Assembly: GCF_039540195.1 (NCBI RefSeq)
Contig: NZ_BAABEO010000002.1
Coordinates: 1 to 64,000, forward strand
Reading direction: 5' to 3'
DNA: 64,000 nt
DNA from: Zafaria ginkgonis
Lineage (GTDB): Bacteria > Actinomycetota > Actinomycetes > Actinomycetales > Micrococcaceae
Positions 34,173 through 42,705 of this stretch are shown piece after piece. The notes below the pieces were generated by a model that saw nothing but the letters and a program-made list of their open reading frames with translations, was not told the DNA's origin and ran no database searches. The position numbers and the translations under genes were made by a program. How positions within the stretch are numbered: the first letter of the stretch is position 1; the number at the start of each line of letters is the position of its first letter.

Positions 34173-34435
34173 GGGAGGGGCTCCTCATGGAAGGGGTGGG
34201 ATTCCGCGTCAGCGTAGGCAGCGGCGTTTGGCCGCAACAAGGCCCGCTATCACTGGGTGAGAGGACGACGGCGGCGGGTCCCCTGGGCGCGGAACGGCCG
34301 CGAACGCGGGGGTTGACGGGCCCGAAGCTGGGCTCATATTCTGCAATTCAGAATTTAATTCTCATATACAGAATCATCCCGCGGGGTCGAGGCCCTTGGC
34401 AGGACCCCGGCGGGAGCTCAGGAAAGGGCAGTCCG
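34173..34435. promoter_or_regulatory. divergent control region with two IclR-type palindromes
   Basis: Two 17-bp sites lie in an A/T-rich patch: ATTCTGCAATTCAGAAT (34338-34354) and ATTCTCATATACAGAAT (34358-34374), 20 bp apart. They match the pair upstream of gentisate dioxygenase (59653 and 59673). They are about 60-100 bp before the hydroxylase start and about 170-200 bp from the CoA-transferase start. Confidence 0.75.
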
Positions 34436-35671
34436 ATGACCCAAAACAATGCAGCCAGCGGGAACAACGCAGTAGTCGAGGTCCCCACACTGGTGGTCGG
34501 CGGCGGCATCGCCGGCCTGGCCACCGCACTGGGCCTGGGCCGCAAGGGGCGGCCGGTGCATGTGATCGAGCGCGCGCCGGAGTTCGGCGAGGTCGGCGCC
34601 GGCATCCAGCTGGCCCCGAACGCGATGGCTGTCCTGGACGAGCTCGGCGTGCTGGACGAGGTCATGAAGGACGCCGTGCTGCCGCAGAAGAAGCGCTACA
34701 TGGACGCGGTGACCGGCAAGGAGATCGCGACGATCGACCTCGGCCCCGAGTTCGTGGCGCACTACGGCTACCACTACATCGTCACGCACCGCGCCGACCT
34801 GCACTCCGCCCTGCTCAAGGGCTGCCAGGAGAACGAGTTCGTGACCCTGGAGAACAACCGCACCGTGCTGCGCGCCGAGAACCTGGACGGCGGCAAGGCC
34901 CAGGTTGTCACCGAGGACGGCACCACCTACCTCGCCGACGCCGTTATCGGCGCCGACGGCCTGCGTTCGGCCATCCGCCCGCTGATCGTCGAGGACCAGA
35001 CCGTCCCGTCCGAGTACGTCGCCTACCGCGGCACCGTGCCGATCGAGACCGTCCCGGCCGAGGCCGTCGAAACCCCGATGGTCCTGTGCTGGCTGGGCCC
35101 GCACATGCACCTGATCCAGTACCCCCTGCGCGGCGGCAAGCTGTACAACAACGTGGCGGTCTTCCGCTCCGACTTCTACTCCCCCGACCACGAAAACTGG
35201 GGCACCGAGGAGGAGCTGGACGCGCGCTTCGGCATCTGCTGCGAGCAGGTCCAGGAGGCCGGCAAGTACCTCAACCGCGAGATCCGCTGGCCGATGTACG
35301 ACCGCGAGCCGGTCAAGACCTGGACCGAGGGAAGCGTTTCGCTGATCGGCGACGCCGCGCACCCGATGCTGCAGTACCTGGCCCAGGGCGGCGCCCAGTC
35401 CCTCGACGATTCGCTGGCCATGGTCGACGCGATCACCACCGAGCCGGACGCGCAGGCCGCCTTCAAGTCCTTCGAGGCTCGCCGCGTCGAGCACACCGGC
35501 AACATCCAGCGCCTGGCCCGCGTGGCCGGGGAGCTGTTCCACATCGACGGCATCGGCCGCGAGCTGCGCAACAACTCCTTCAAGGACCACGTGCCCACCG
35601 ACTACCAGAACCTCGACTGGATGTTCATGCCGCTGCGCAAGGCGCCGGAGGCCCGCACCTACCCGATCTGA
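34436..35671 (+). CDS. 3-hydroxybenzoate 6-hydroxylase-like FAD monooxygenase
   Basis: It should convert 3-hydroxybenzoate to gentisate with NADH and O2. The 411 residues show the group A flavoprotein motifs: VVGGGIAGLATALGLGRKG (nucleotide fold, 21-38), the GADGLRS motif, and GDAAHPMLQYLAQGGAQSLDD. Stretches such as YIVTHRADLHSALL, IQYPLRGG and WPMYDREPVKTW resemble the Rhodococcus enzyme as I remember it. ATG at 34436 after AGGAAAGGG. The matching gentisate dioxygenase lies 25 kb away, but both promoters carry the same paired operator. Related salicylate 5- or 4-hydroxybenzoate-type activities cannot be excluded. Confidence 0.82.
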   Translation: MTQNNAASGNNAVVEVPTLVVGGGIAGLATALGLGRKGRPVHVIERAPEFGEVGAGIQLAPNAMAVLDELGVLDEVMKDAVLPQKKRYMDAVTGKEIATIDLGPEFVAHYGYHYIVTHRADLHSALLKGCQENEFVTLENNRTVLRAENLDGGKAQVVTEDGTTYLADAVIGADGLRSAIRPLIVEDQTVPSEYVAYRGTVPIETVPAEAVETPMVLCWLGPHMHLIQYPLRGGKLYNNVAVFRSDFYSPDHENWGTEEELDARFGICCEQVQEAGKYLNREIRWPMYDREPVKTWTEGSVSLIGDAAHPMLQYLAQGGAQSLDDSLAMVDAITTEPDAQAAFKSFEARRVEHTGNIQRLARVAGELFHIDGIGRELRNNSFKDHVPTDYQNLDWMFMPLRKAPEARTYPI

Positions 35672-35689
35672 CCCCCACCGGACCACACC

Positions 35690-35775
35690 CCCGGAACTTT
35701 GCTCACTCCCGGGCAGTCTTTCCGACAATAGTGCTCGCCTGCGGTGGGTGTTTCGAAAATAGTGCGCGGCCCCGT
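35690..35775 (+). repeat. repeat array R5
   Basis: Three units start with GGAACTTTGCTCACTCC, GACAATAGTGCTCGCC and AAAATAGTGCGCGGCCC, about 31 bp apart, right after the hydroxylase stop. The sequence from the gene's last codons through this array is repeated in diverged form at 42634-42845. Confidence 0.75.
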
Positions 35776-35787
35776 CCGCGCGGCTGA

Positions 35788-35846
35788 CGCAGAACGACGG
35801 CGGACACGGAACGACGGCGGCACGCACGTGCCGCCGTCGTTCTGCG
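35788..35846. terminator. hairpin with two alternative left arms
   Basis: AACGACGGCGGCAC (35810-35823) pairs perfectly with GTGCCGCCGTCGTT (35828-35841). An extra left arm, CGCAGAACGACGGCGG (35788-35803), can pair instead with CCGCCGTCGTTCTGCG (35831-35846). It lies between convergent genes and can serve both. Confidence 0.65.
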
Positions 35847-35935
35847 TTGGCAGGCCGAACCGGTCAGCCCGGCCGCACCGCCGGCACGGAGGACGCTGCG
35901 GCGGCAACCGGCGCCGCGGCCGCCAATGCAGCGTG

Positions 35936-36625
35936 CTACTCGATACCCGCTCCGAGCATTTCGGGCACCTCGGGGATCGGCCGCAGGTGTTCACCAAGCA
36001 CGCGAACGGCCGCTTCGATATCGTGATCGGCCAGGGCCTGCAGAATGGCCTGGTGCTGGCTGGTCGTGATGTGCCGGAGAGATTCCCCGGCGATGCGCGC
36101 CTGGGCCAGGGAACTGCGCTCGTGCAGTGGGCGAAGAGTGTCATACATCTGGACAAGGAGGGCATTGCCGCTTGCCTCGACGCCGGCGCGGTGGAACGCG
36201 ATGTCCAGCTGGCCGTATTCGATGTAGTCGTCGCGGGTCTGAAGCTCCCTAAAGTCAACCATGAGGTCCAGGGCGCGGCGCATCGCGTCGGGTACTCCCG
36301 CGCGACGCGCACAGAGCTGGCGCAGGGCGTGGGATTCGATCGCGAAGCGGACGTCGAACACCTCGTAGAGCTCGGTGGCGCTCAGCCCGCGGACTTGGGC
36401 GCCGCGGCGGGGGACCAGGTTGACGTACCCCTCCCCCGCGAGGCGGTGGAAAGCCTCCCGGACCGGCGTCCGGGAGAGGCCCGTCGCCTCGCAGACCGTC
36501 ACCTCTTCCACAAATTTTCCCGCCGAAAGGGAGCCGTTCATTATTTCGGACCGCAGCCATTCGTAGGCCCGGTCAACCGCCGTTTTCCCCACGCCTGCTC
36601 CTTCACTCGAGGCCCCAGCTTGCAT
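35936..36625 (-). CDS. GntR-family regulator, FCD subfamily
   Basis: A regulator of 229 residues: winged helix (DRAYEWLRSEIMNGSLSAG, TGLSRTPVREAFHRLAGEGYV) and an all-helical FCD effector domain with the metal or ligand motif DIAFHRAGVEASGN and the later His residues (HITTSQHQAIL). It is opposite the nitrilase-aldolase-transporter operon and probably represses it until an organic acid binds. ATG 36625 is listed; a GTG one codon earlier is possible. Confidence 0.85.
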   Translation of the reverse strand: MQAGASSEGAGVGKTAVDRAYEWLRSEIMNGSLSAGKFVEEVTVCEATGLSRTPVREAFHRLAGEGYVNLVPRRGAQVRGLSATELYEVFDVRFAIESHALRQLCARRAGVPDAMRRALDLMVDFRELQTRDDYIEYGQLDIAFHRAGVEASGNALLVQMYDTLRPLHERSSLAQARIAGESLRHITTSQHQAILQALADHDIEAAVRVLGEHLRPIPEVPEMLGAGIE

Positions 36626-36751
36626 CACCCGCCGTAGAAAATAAACGGCCTACACCATTGACTAGGGGCCCATCTTATAAATATCGTTCACACTCATGTT
36701 ACACACTCCACGTATACATGAGGTATCTAAAACGATGAAGGGGTTGTTGGG
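36626..36751. promoter_or_regulatory. divergent promoter region with a GntR-type operator
   Basis: A markedly A/T-rich stretch. TTGACT at 36658-36663 and TTATAAATATC at 36675-36685 look like plus-strand promoter elements. ATAC (36714-36717) and GTAT (36723-36726) form an inverted repeat with a 5-nt centre, in the style of FCD-type operators. Confidence 0.55.
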
Positions 36752-37567
36752 ATGAAAGTCAGCATCGCGCAGTTGGACTCGACGGACGACGTGGAGCGGA
36801 ACCTCGCCCGCATCGAGGAGATGGCGGCGACCGCCGCCGGGCAGGACGCCGACCTGGTGGTGTTTCCCGAGTTCGCCATGTACGACCTGCCGCAGCCCGA
36901 CCACCGCTTCGTGGAGGTCGCCGAGCCACTGGATGGGCCCTTCACGCAGGCGCTTCGCCGGACGGCGGCGCGCCACGGCGTGGCGATCGTCGCCGGCATG
37001 CTGGAGTCGATCGAGGGCGAGGACCGCGCCCACAACACGCTCTACGTTGCAGGCCCCAACGGGGAGTACCTGGCGCACTACCGCAAGGTCCACCTGTATG
37101 ACGCGTTTATGGCCAAGGAATCGGACCTCATCCGCCCCTCCGAAGCGGACGGCCCGGTGCTGTTCGAGGTCGCGGGCACGACGGTGGGGCTAAGCACCTG
37201 CTACGACATCCGTTTCCCGGAAAGCAGCCGCGAACTGGCCGCCGCGGGCGCGGACCTGATCGTGCTGGCCGCCTCTTGGGTTCCGGGCCCGCGGAAGGAG
37301 GACCACCTGCACGTCCTCGGCCGCGCCCGCGCGATCGAGAACACCGTCTACTTCCTGACCGCCTGCCAGGCCCCGCCGATCTCGACCGGGGGAAGCGTGC
37401 TGCTCGACCCGATGGGCGTGGTGGTCGGGGAACTGGGCGAGAAGCCCGAGGTGCGCACCTTCGAGGTGGACAAGGAGAGGATCGCGGCGGTGCGCCGGGT
37501 CAACCCGTGCCTCACGGACCGCCGCTTCGAGGTCCGCCGCCTTGCCACGGCCGGGGTGGTGGACTGA
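36752..37567 (+). CDS. nitrilase-superfamily amidohydrolase (omega-amidase-like)
   Basis: A 271-residue C-N hydrolase that would release ammonia or an amine from an amide. The catalytic triad is visible: Glu40 (VVFPEFAMYD), Lys112 (YRKVHLYDAF) and Cys150 (STCYDIRFPE). The CYDIRFPE context is typical of omega-amidase and NIT-type branches. ATG at 36752 with GGGGTTGTTGGG upstream. First gene of an operon with an RraA-like protein, an ABC importer and an aldolase-fold protein, so its substrate is probably brought in by that importer. Confidence 0.83.
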   Translation: MKVSIAQLDSTDDVERNLARIEEMAATAAGQDADLVVFPEFAMYDLPQPDHRFVEVAEPLDGPFTQALRRTAARHGVAIVAGMLESIEGEDRAHNTLYVAGPNGEYLAHYRKVHLYDAFMAKESDLIRPSEADGPVLFEVAGTTVGLSTCYDIRFPESSRELAAAGADLIVLAASWVPGPRKEDHLHVLGRARAIENTVYFLTACQAPPISTGGSVLLDPMGVVVGELGEKPEVRTFEVDKERIAAVRRVNPCLTDRRFEVRRLATAGVVD

Positions 37568-38235
37568 TGTTCCTCCTCGGCCCCGTCCCCGACCTCCTGC
37601 CCGACGCCCTCGTCTCCCGGGCGGGCGGCATCGCCTCGTCCACCATCGGCCACATGCGCGACCACGGCTTCGCCCACGGACTGGCCGCGCTCACCGGCGC
37701 CAACCGCGCGGTCGGCACCGCATTCACCGTGCGCCTGCCGGACCTGGACTCGACCATGCTCCACTACGCGGTCGACCGCATCGAACCCGGCCACGTCCTG
37801 GTGATCGACGCCGGAGGCCGCACGGACCGGGCTTGCGCCGGGGCGATGGTCGCCTTCGCGGCCCTGCACCGCGGGGCCGCCGCCATCGTGGTCGACGGCA
37901 TGGCCACGGACCTGCCCGACCTGGTCGAGTTCGGGATCCCGGTCTTCGCCAGGGGCATCAGCCCGCGCACCACCAGGGTGCTGGGCGTCGAGGGCGCGAT
38001 GAACGTCCCCGTCTCCGTGGCCGGTGCGGCCGTCGAGCCCGGCATGCTCGTGATCGCCGACCAGGACGGCGTCGCCTTCCTCTCCGCGGCGGATTTCGAG
38101 GCCGTCGCCGACCGCGCGGAGAAGGCCCAGCAGATCGAGCCCGGCGTTAAGGAAGCCGTCCTGGCCGGCAAGCTCCTCTCGGAACTCTCGGGGGCCGCCG
38201 ACCTGGTCCACCAGAAGGCCGTCCACCTGTCCTGA
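37567..38235 (+). CDS. RraA/HMG-aldolase-family protein with an altered active site
   Basis: A 222-residue protein of the RraA-like fold; relatives include 4-hydroxy-4-methyl-2-oxoglutarate aldolase and the RNase E inhibitor RraA. The segment VVDGMATDLPDLVEFGIPVFARGISPR aligns with the aldolase motif that normally reads VRD; here Thr114 replaces the pyruvate-binding Arg while Asp115 stays. Start ATG overlaps the previous stop (TGATG). It is unlikely to be a normal pyruvate aldolase; another lyase or decarboxylase role is possible. Confidence 0.78.
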   Translation: MFLLGPVPDLLPDALVSRAGGIASSTIGHMRDHGFAHGLAALTGANRAVGTAFTVRLPDLDSTMLHYAVDRIEPGHVLVIDAGGRTDRACAGAMVAFAALHRGAAAIVVDGMATDLPDLVEFGIPVFARGISPRTTRVLGVEGAMNVPVSVAGAAVEPGMLVIADQDGVAFLSAADFEAVADRAEKAQQIEPGVKEAVLAGKLLSELSGAADLVHQKAVHLS

Positions 38236-38288
38236 CCCGCCCCGCCCCGCCCCGCCACCGCCCTCTCCCCAACCAATCAGGAGCACCC
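38236..38288. other. short spacer with (CCCGC)n
   Basis: CCCGC is repeated four times in tandem (38236-38256) between the RraA-like and binding-protein genes. AATCAGGAGC supplies the ribosome site of the binding protein. Confidence 0.5.
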
Positions 38289-39347
38289 ATGAACAAGTCC
38301 CGTTCCCTCGCCGCCGCGCTCGCCCTCGGACTCTCCGGCGCCCTCGCCCTCACCGGATGCGGCTCGCAGGAACCCGCCGCGTCCGCCGCGCCCGTCGACT
38401 ACGACTGCGCCAATCCCTCGCCGGTCGGCCAGCCCATTCCCGTCACGTTCGCCGCCAACGCGATCGTCAGCAACGGGGCCGTCTACGCGGGCCTGAAGGA
38501 GGGGTTCTTCAAGGAGCACGGGCTCGAGATCGAGATCCAGCCGGTGGCCAACGTCTCGGCCGCAATCTCCTCGGTGCAGGGAGGCACGACCGACTTCGGC
38601 TTCGCCACCTCCGTCTCGCTGTTCCAGGCCGTCGACAGCGGCGTCCCGATCTCGGTCGTCGCCCCCTTCGCCGGCATCGCCCCGAACTACTACGAGAACA
38701 TGAAGAACGGAGTCAAGGGATACACCACCGAGGTCACCGCCCTCGTCGCGGCCCCGGGCTCCGGCATCAAGTCGCCCGCCGACCTCGCCGGACGCACCGT
38801 TGCCGTGGCCGACGCGCGCGGCCAGTCCGAACTGACGACCCGCTTCGTCATCAATGAGGCCGGGGCGGATGCCGATTCGGTGAACTACACCGTCATGGCC
38901 TTCCCCGACTCGCTCAACGCATTCAAGGCCGGCCAGGTTGACGCGATCTTCACCGTCGACCCGTTCCTGTCCCAGGCCGTCGCCGCCGGCGGGGAGGTCA
39001 TCTCCTGGCCCGGCGTCGAGACCTTCCACGAGGGCCCCACCTCGGCCATCATCTCCTCCAACAAGTTCATCGAGTCCGCCCCGCAGACCGTCGCCCGGTT
39101 CACCTGCGCCATCCAGGAGTCGAACGAATTCGCCAACGAGAACCCCGACGCCGTCCGCGAGGCGACGGCCGTGGCGCAGGGCGTGGAGGCGGCAACCCTC
39201 GCGACGGCCACCGTCCCTTACTTCTATTCCACCGCCGACCTCGCCGGATTCGAGCGCTTCGCCGGAATCATGCACGACTTCGGGTTCGTCACCAATGAAG
39301 TTGACGTCCAGTCCGTCGTCCTGCCCCGCGCCCTTTCCAACGGCTAA
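38289..39347 (+). CDS. ABC transporter substrate-binding lipoprotein, NMT1/SsuA-like
   Basis: A lipoprotein of 352 residues (ALTGC, Cys24) with the NMT1/THI5-like fold: NGAVYAGLKEGFFKEHGLEIEIQPV, GTTDFGFATSVSLFQAVDSG, and DLAGRTVAVADARGQSELTTRFVINEAG. Relatives bind sulfonates, nitrate, pyrimidines, riboflavin or aromatic acids. In this operon the ligand is probably an amide or hydroxy acid handled by the nitrilase and aldolases; that is inference. Confidence 0.85.
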   Translation: MNKSRSLAAALALGLSGALALTGCGSQEPAASAAPVDYDCANPSPVGQPIPVTFAANAIVSNGAVYAGLKEGFFKEHGLEIEIQPVANVSAAISSVQGGTTDFGFATSVSLFQAVDSGVPISVVAPFAGIAPNYYENMKNGVKGYTTEVTALVAAPGSGIKSPADLAGRTVAVADARGQSELTTRFVINEAGADADSVNYTVMAFPDSLNAFKAGQVDAIFTVDPFLSQAVAAGGEVISWPGVETFHEGPTSAIISSNKFIESAPQTVARFTCAIQESNEFANENPDAVREATAVAQGVEAATLATATVPYFYSTADLAGFERFAGIMHDFGFVTNEVDVQSVVLPRALSNG

Positions 39348-39377
39348 GCAACCGTTCCCCTAGAGGAGAAAAATTTC

Positions 39378-40166
39378 ATGCGAGACCCCCGCACCACGGC
39401 CCGGCGCCTGCTTCTGGGAGCCCTTGGGATCGGGATCTGGCTCGCCCTATGGCAGTGGTCCACCACCGGTGGACCGCTGTCGGGGACCGCCGGACTGCCA
39501 CCCGCCACCGACACGCTCGGGGCCACCGCGGCCCTTGCCGCCGACCCGGGATTCTGGAGCACCATCGGCGAGACGCTGGCCATGATGCTCGCCGGACTCC
39601 TCGCCGCCGTCGTCCTCGGCGTGGGGCTCGGCATCGCGATGGGCCTTTCCTCCCGCGCCTTTGCCGCCCTGGACCCGACCACCCAGTTCCTCAGGCCCGT
39701 CCCGCCCGTGGTCCTGCTCCCGCTGGTCCTGCTCGTCGTCGGGCCCACCAGAACCCTCGGGATCGTGCTCGCCGCCTTCACCGCCGTCTGGCCGATCCTT
39801 GTCCAGACCCTCGTGGGAGTGCGCGGGGTGGACCCCGTCGCCCTTGAAACCGTGCGCGCCATGCGACTGCCCTGGCACCTGCGCCAGAGCTCGGTGATCC
39901 TGCCCAGCGCCCTGCCCAACATCGCCACCGGCATCAGGATCGCGGCCAGTTCCGCGCTTATGCTCGCCATCGGCGTCGGGCTGCTCGCCGGCGCGCCCGG
40001 CCTGGGCCGCTCGATTCTCAACGCGCAGCAGGCCGGCGACGGGACGCTCGTCTTCGCCATCATCATCTGGAGCGGGCTGCTGGGGCTGGCCACCAACACG
40101 CTGCTCTCGGCCGGCGAGCGCGCCCTAACCCGCAACCACGGACCCCGCGAGGAGCTCGCCGCATGA
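39378..40166 (+). CDS. ABC transporter permease 1 (SsuC-like)
   Basis: A membrane protein of 262 residues, about six helices, with the coupling segment VETVRAMRLPWHLRQSSVILPSALPNI in the variant form ETVRAMRL. The start ATG at 39378 follows GAGGAG. Its stop overlaps the start of a second, different permease (ATGA), so the transporter probably uses a heterodimer. Confidence 0.85.
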   Translation: MRDPRTTARRLLLGALGIGIWLALWQWSTTGGPLSGTAGLPPATDTLGATAALAADPGFWSTIGETLAMMLAGLLAAVVLGVGLGIAMGLSSRAFAALDPTTQFLRPVPPVVLLPLVLLVVGPTRTLGIVLAAFTAVWPILVQTLVGVRGVDPVALETVRAMRLPWHLRQSSVILPSALPNIATGIRIAASSALMLAIGVGLLAGAPGLGRSILNAQQAGDGTLVFAIIIWSGLLGLATNTLLSAGERALTRNHGPREELAA

Positions 40167-40936
40167 AAAACTGGACCAGGGCCGCCCTCGGCCTGGCCGT
40201 ACCGGCCGCCGCCGTCGCCGGCTACGCGGCCGCCACCACGGCCAACCCCGACCCCTTCTTCCCGCCGATCCCGGTCATGCTCAAGCGGTTCGCTGACCTG
40301 TGGCTCTTCGAGCACCTCCCCACGGACGTCGTGCCGAGCCTGCGCAACTTCGCCGCCGGCTACGCGATAGCCCTCACCCTGGGCCTGCTCGCCGGCATCC
40401 TCGTCGGACGCATCCGGTGGCTCAAGGAGATGGCCGAACCCCTGATCCACTTCGGCCGCTCCGTGCCACCCATCATGCTCATTCCCCCGCTGGTCCTGGT
40501 GCTCGGCATCGGGGATGCGTCGAAAGTCTTCGTCATCGCGCTCGGGGCAGTGTTCCCCGTCCTCCTGACCACGGTCGACGGCATGCGGCAGGTCGACCCC
40601 GCCCTCCTGGACATGAGCAGGTCCATCGGGCTCGGCCGCGTCCAGACCCTCCGCCGGATCGTCCTGCCGGCCGCCTCCCCCGCGATCTACGGGGGCGCGC
40701 AGACCGGACTGCAGGTGGCCCTCATCCTCATGGTCTCCAGCGAAATGGTCGCCGCCACCCACGGCATCGGATACATGACCATGCAGGCCCAAGCCACCTT
40801 CAACGCGCCCAGCGTGTGGGCCGGAATCCTGCTGCTTGCCGTCCTCGGCTTCCTCATCAACGCCGCCTTCACCCTCGTACGCAATCGGGCCCTGGCCTGG
40901 CACACCGGCCGCGCCGCCGCCTACGCGGCCGCCTAG
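40163..40936 (+). CDS. ABC transporter permease 2 (SsuC-like)
   Basis: A 257-residue partner of the previous permease with the coupling loop DMSRSIGLGRVQTLRRIVLPAASPAIYGG and the typical GIGYMTMQAQATF segment. About six helices. The two permeases are clearly diverged from each other, as in RibXY-type and ThiXY-type importers. Confidence 0.85.
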   Translation: MKNWTRAALGLAVPAAAVAGYAAATTANPDPFFPPIPVMLKRFADLWLFEHLPTDVVPSLRNFAAGYAIALTLGLLAGILVGRIRWLKEMAEPLIHFGRSVPPIMLIPPLVLVLGIGDASKVFVIALGAVFPVLLTTVDGMRQVDPALLDMSRSIGLGRVQTLRRIVLPAASPAIYGGAQTGLQVALILMVSSEMVAATHGIGYMTMQAQATFNAPSVWAGILLLAVLGFLINAAFTLVRNRALAWHTGRAAAYAAA

Positions 40937-40954
40937 AACGAAAGAACCAGGAAC

Positions 40955-41773
40955 ATGAACCTCACCGAAAACGACCCCGCCCGCCCGGTCCGCCTGGCCG
41001 TCCGCGGCCTGTCCAAGACCTACGGCTCCGGGAGCACCGCGAACAGGGTCCTCGTCGACATCACCCTCGACGTCCACCAGGGCGAGTTCATCTGCCTCGT
41101 CGGTCCCTCCGGGGCCGGAAAGACCACCCTGCTCAGGTGCCTCACCAGCCTGATGCCGCCCACCTCGGGCACCGTCGCCCTGGATGGAAAGGTCCTCAAC
41201 GGACCGAGCGAGCACATCTCGATCGTCTTCCAGGAATACACCCGCTCCCTGCTGCCGTGGATGACCGTCGAGGCGAATATCGCCCTGCCGCTCCAGGCCC
41301 GCGGGATGTCCCGGAAGGAAGCCGTTGCCCAGGTGGAGCCCCTCCTGCGCAGCGTCGGGCTGCCCGGCACCGGCCGGAAGTATCCCTGGCAGCTTTCGGG
41401 CGGCATGCAGCAGCGCGTCGCGATCGCCCGGGCCCTGATCACCGAGCCCGAGGTGCTCGTCATGGACGAACCCTTCGCCTCCATCGACGCCCAGACCCGC
41501 CTTGAACTCGAAGACCTCACCCGCACCCTGCAGCAGGAGCGGAACATGACCGTCGTGCTGGTCACCCACGACATCGACGAAGCCGTCTATCTCGCCGACC
41601 GCATCGTCGTGCTCTCCAAGAACCCAGCCACCGTCCAGGAAATCGTCGACGTTGGACTCGGCGACACCCGCGACCAAATCACCACCCGCGAGGACCACCG
41701 GTTCGCCGAGCTCCGCTCCCACATCCTGGGCCAGATCCGCGCTGCCCAGATCCGCGGAGCCGTCCGCGTCTAG
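40955..41773 (+). CDS. ABC transporter ATP-binding protein (SsuB-like)
   Basis: An ATPase of 272 residues: Walker A GPSGAGKTT, Q-loop IVFQEYTRSLLPWMTVEANI, signature LSGGMQQR, Walker B LVMDEPFASIDAQTR, switch VTHDIDEAVYLADR. All typical of the nitrate/sulfonate/taurine importer group. Start ATG at 40955 after AACGAAAG. It energises the two permeases encoded before it. Confidence 0.87.
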   Translation: MNLTENDPARPVRLAVRGLSKTYGSGSTANRVLVDITLDVHQGEFICLVGPSGAGKTTLLRCLTSLMPPTSGTVALDGKVLNGPSEHISIVFQEYTRSLLPWMTVEANIALPLQARGMSRKEAVAQVEPLLRSVGLPGTGRKYPWQLSGGMQQRVAIARALITEPEVLVMDEPFASIDAQTRLELEDLTRTLQQERNMTVVLVTHDIDEAVYLADRIVVLSKNPATVQEIVDVGLGDTRDQITTREDHRFAELRSHILGQIRAAQIRGAVRV

Positions 41774-41855
41774 TCCCCACCAACCCCGGGATCGCCGGCG
41801 CCCTCACGCCGGCTCCCGCCCCCAAGGCCCGCCCCACAGAAAGGCATCCCCGCCC

Positions 41856-42614
41856 ATGAGCGCACCATCGACCGGATTCTGGTTCACCGACGCAAGCGTC
41901 CCGACCGCCGAAATCGTCGCGAAACTCGGCTTCGACTTCGTTGTCCTCGACGTCGAACACGGCATGTTCGACCTCGCCATCCTCGAACGGTTCATCCCCG
42001 CCCTCAAGGGCATGGGACTCGACGTCTACGCCAAGGTCCTCGGCCCCGCCCGCGAACCCATCCAGCAGACCCTCGACTTCGGCTGCGACGGCGTCATCAT
42101 CCCCCACGTCGAAAGCGCGGCCCACGCGGCGGAGGTCACCGCCTTTTCCAAGTTCCCGCCCCTGGGTCGCCGAAGCCTCGCCGGCGGCCGGACCACCGGC
42201 TGGAACCCGCTCACTGACGCATGGATCGCCGAACAGAACTCGACCACCCGCTGCTTCCCGCTCATCGAGGAAGGCACCGCGGTTGACGAGATCCAGCAGA
42301 TCGCCGCCCTGCCCACCGTCGACGGGATCCAGATCGGCCCCACGGACCTGTCCACCAGCCGCGGCCGCGGCGCGTACGGGCGCACCCCGGCCGACCTCGA
42401 GGACTTCGAGAAGTGCATCGACGCCTTCGACCGTGCCGGCAAGCCGTGGATCTTCCCCGCCTGGACACCCTTCGAGCAGGAGTGGGCCCTCTCCAAGCGC
42501 TCCCCCATGATCCTGCTCGGCATGCAGTACTACGTCATGCTCGGCGCGCTCACCCAAGCCAAGGAAAGCTTCGACGTCCTCGAAGCCCAGCAGCGGCTGG
42601 AAGCGACCACCTAA
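41856..42614 (+). CDS. HpcH/HpaI aldolase-family protein, Arg-to-Lys variant
   Basis: A TIM-barrel protein of 252 residues. It keeps the base DVEHG (His35), the metal ligands Glu138 (LIEEG) and Asp164 (GPTDLS), but the Arg that binds the keto-acid carboxylate in HpaI is Lys60 (VYAKVLG). It would cleave or form a 4-hydroxy-2-oxo acid if active. ATG 41856 lies 82 bp after the ATPase gene. With the RraA-like gene this operon encodes two unrelated aldolase folds, both changed at the same functional position. Confidence 0.8.
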   Translation: MSAPSTGFWFTDASVPTAEIVAKLGFDFVVLDVEHGMFDLAILERFIPALKGMGLDVYAKVLGPAREPIQQTLDFGCDGVIIPHVESAAHAAEVTAFSKFPPLGRRSLAGGRTTGWNPLTDAWIAEQNSTTRCFPLIEEGTAVDEIQQIAALPTVDGIQIGPTDLSTSRGRGAYGRTPADLEDFEKCIDAFDRAGKPWIFPAWTPFEQEWALSKRSPMILLGMQYYVMLGALTQAKESFDVLEAQQRLEATT

Positions 42615-42633
42615 GACGGAAACGTCCGGCCGA

Positions 42634-42684
42634 ATGCCCAGGCCACTGCGCAAGGCGCCGGCGACCCGCACCTACCCGATCTAA
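42634..42684 (+). pseudogene. remnant of the 3' end of a 3-hydroxybenzoate-hydroxylase-like gene
   Basis: The last codons here read LRKAPATRTYPI then TAA; the intact gene at 34436 ends LRKAPEARTYPI then TGA. Similarity continues through the following array and hairpin (35690-35846). Only about 12-15 codons remain, so the fragment cannot be functional. Confidence 0.7.
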
Positions 42685-42705
42685 CCTCCACCGGACCGCA
42701 CCCCT

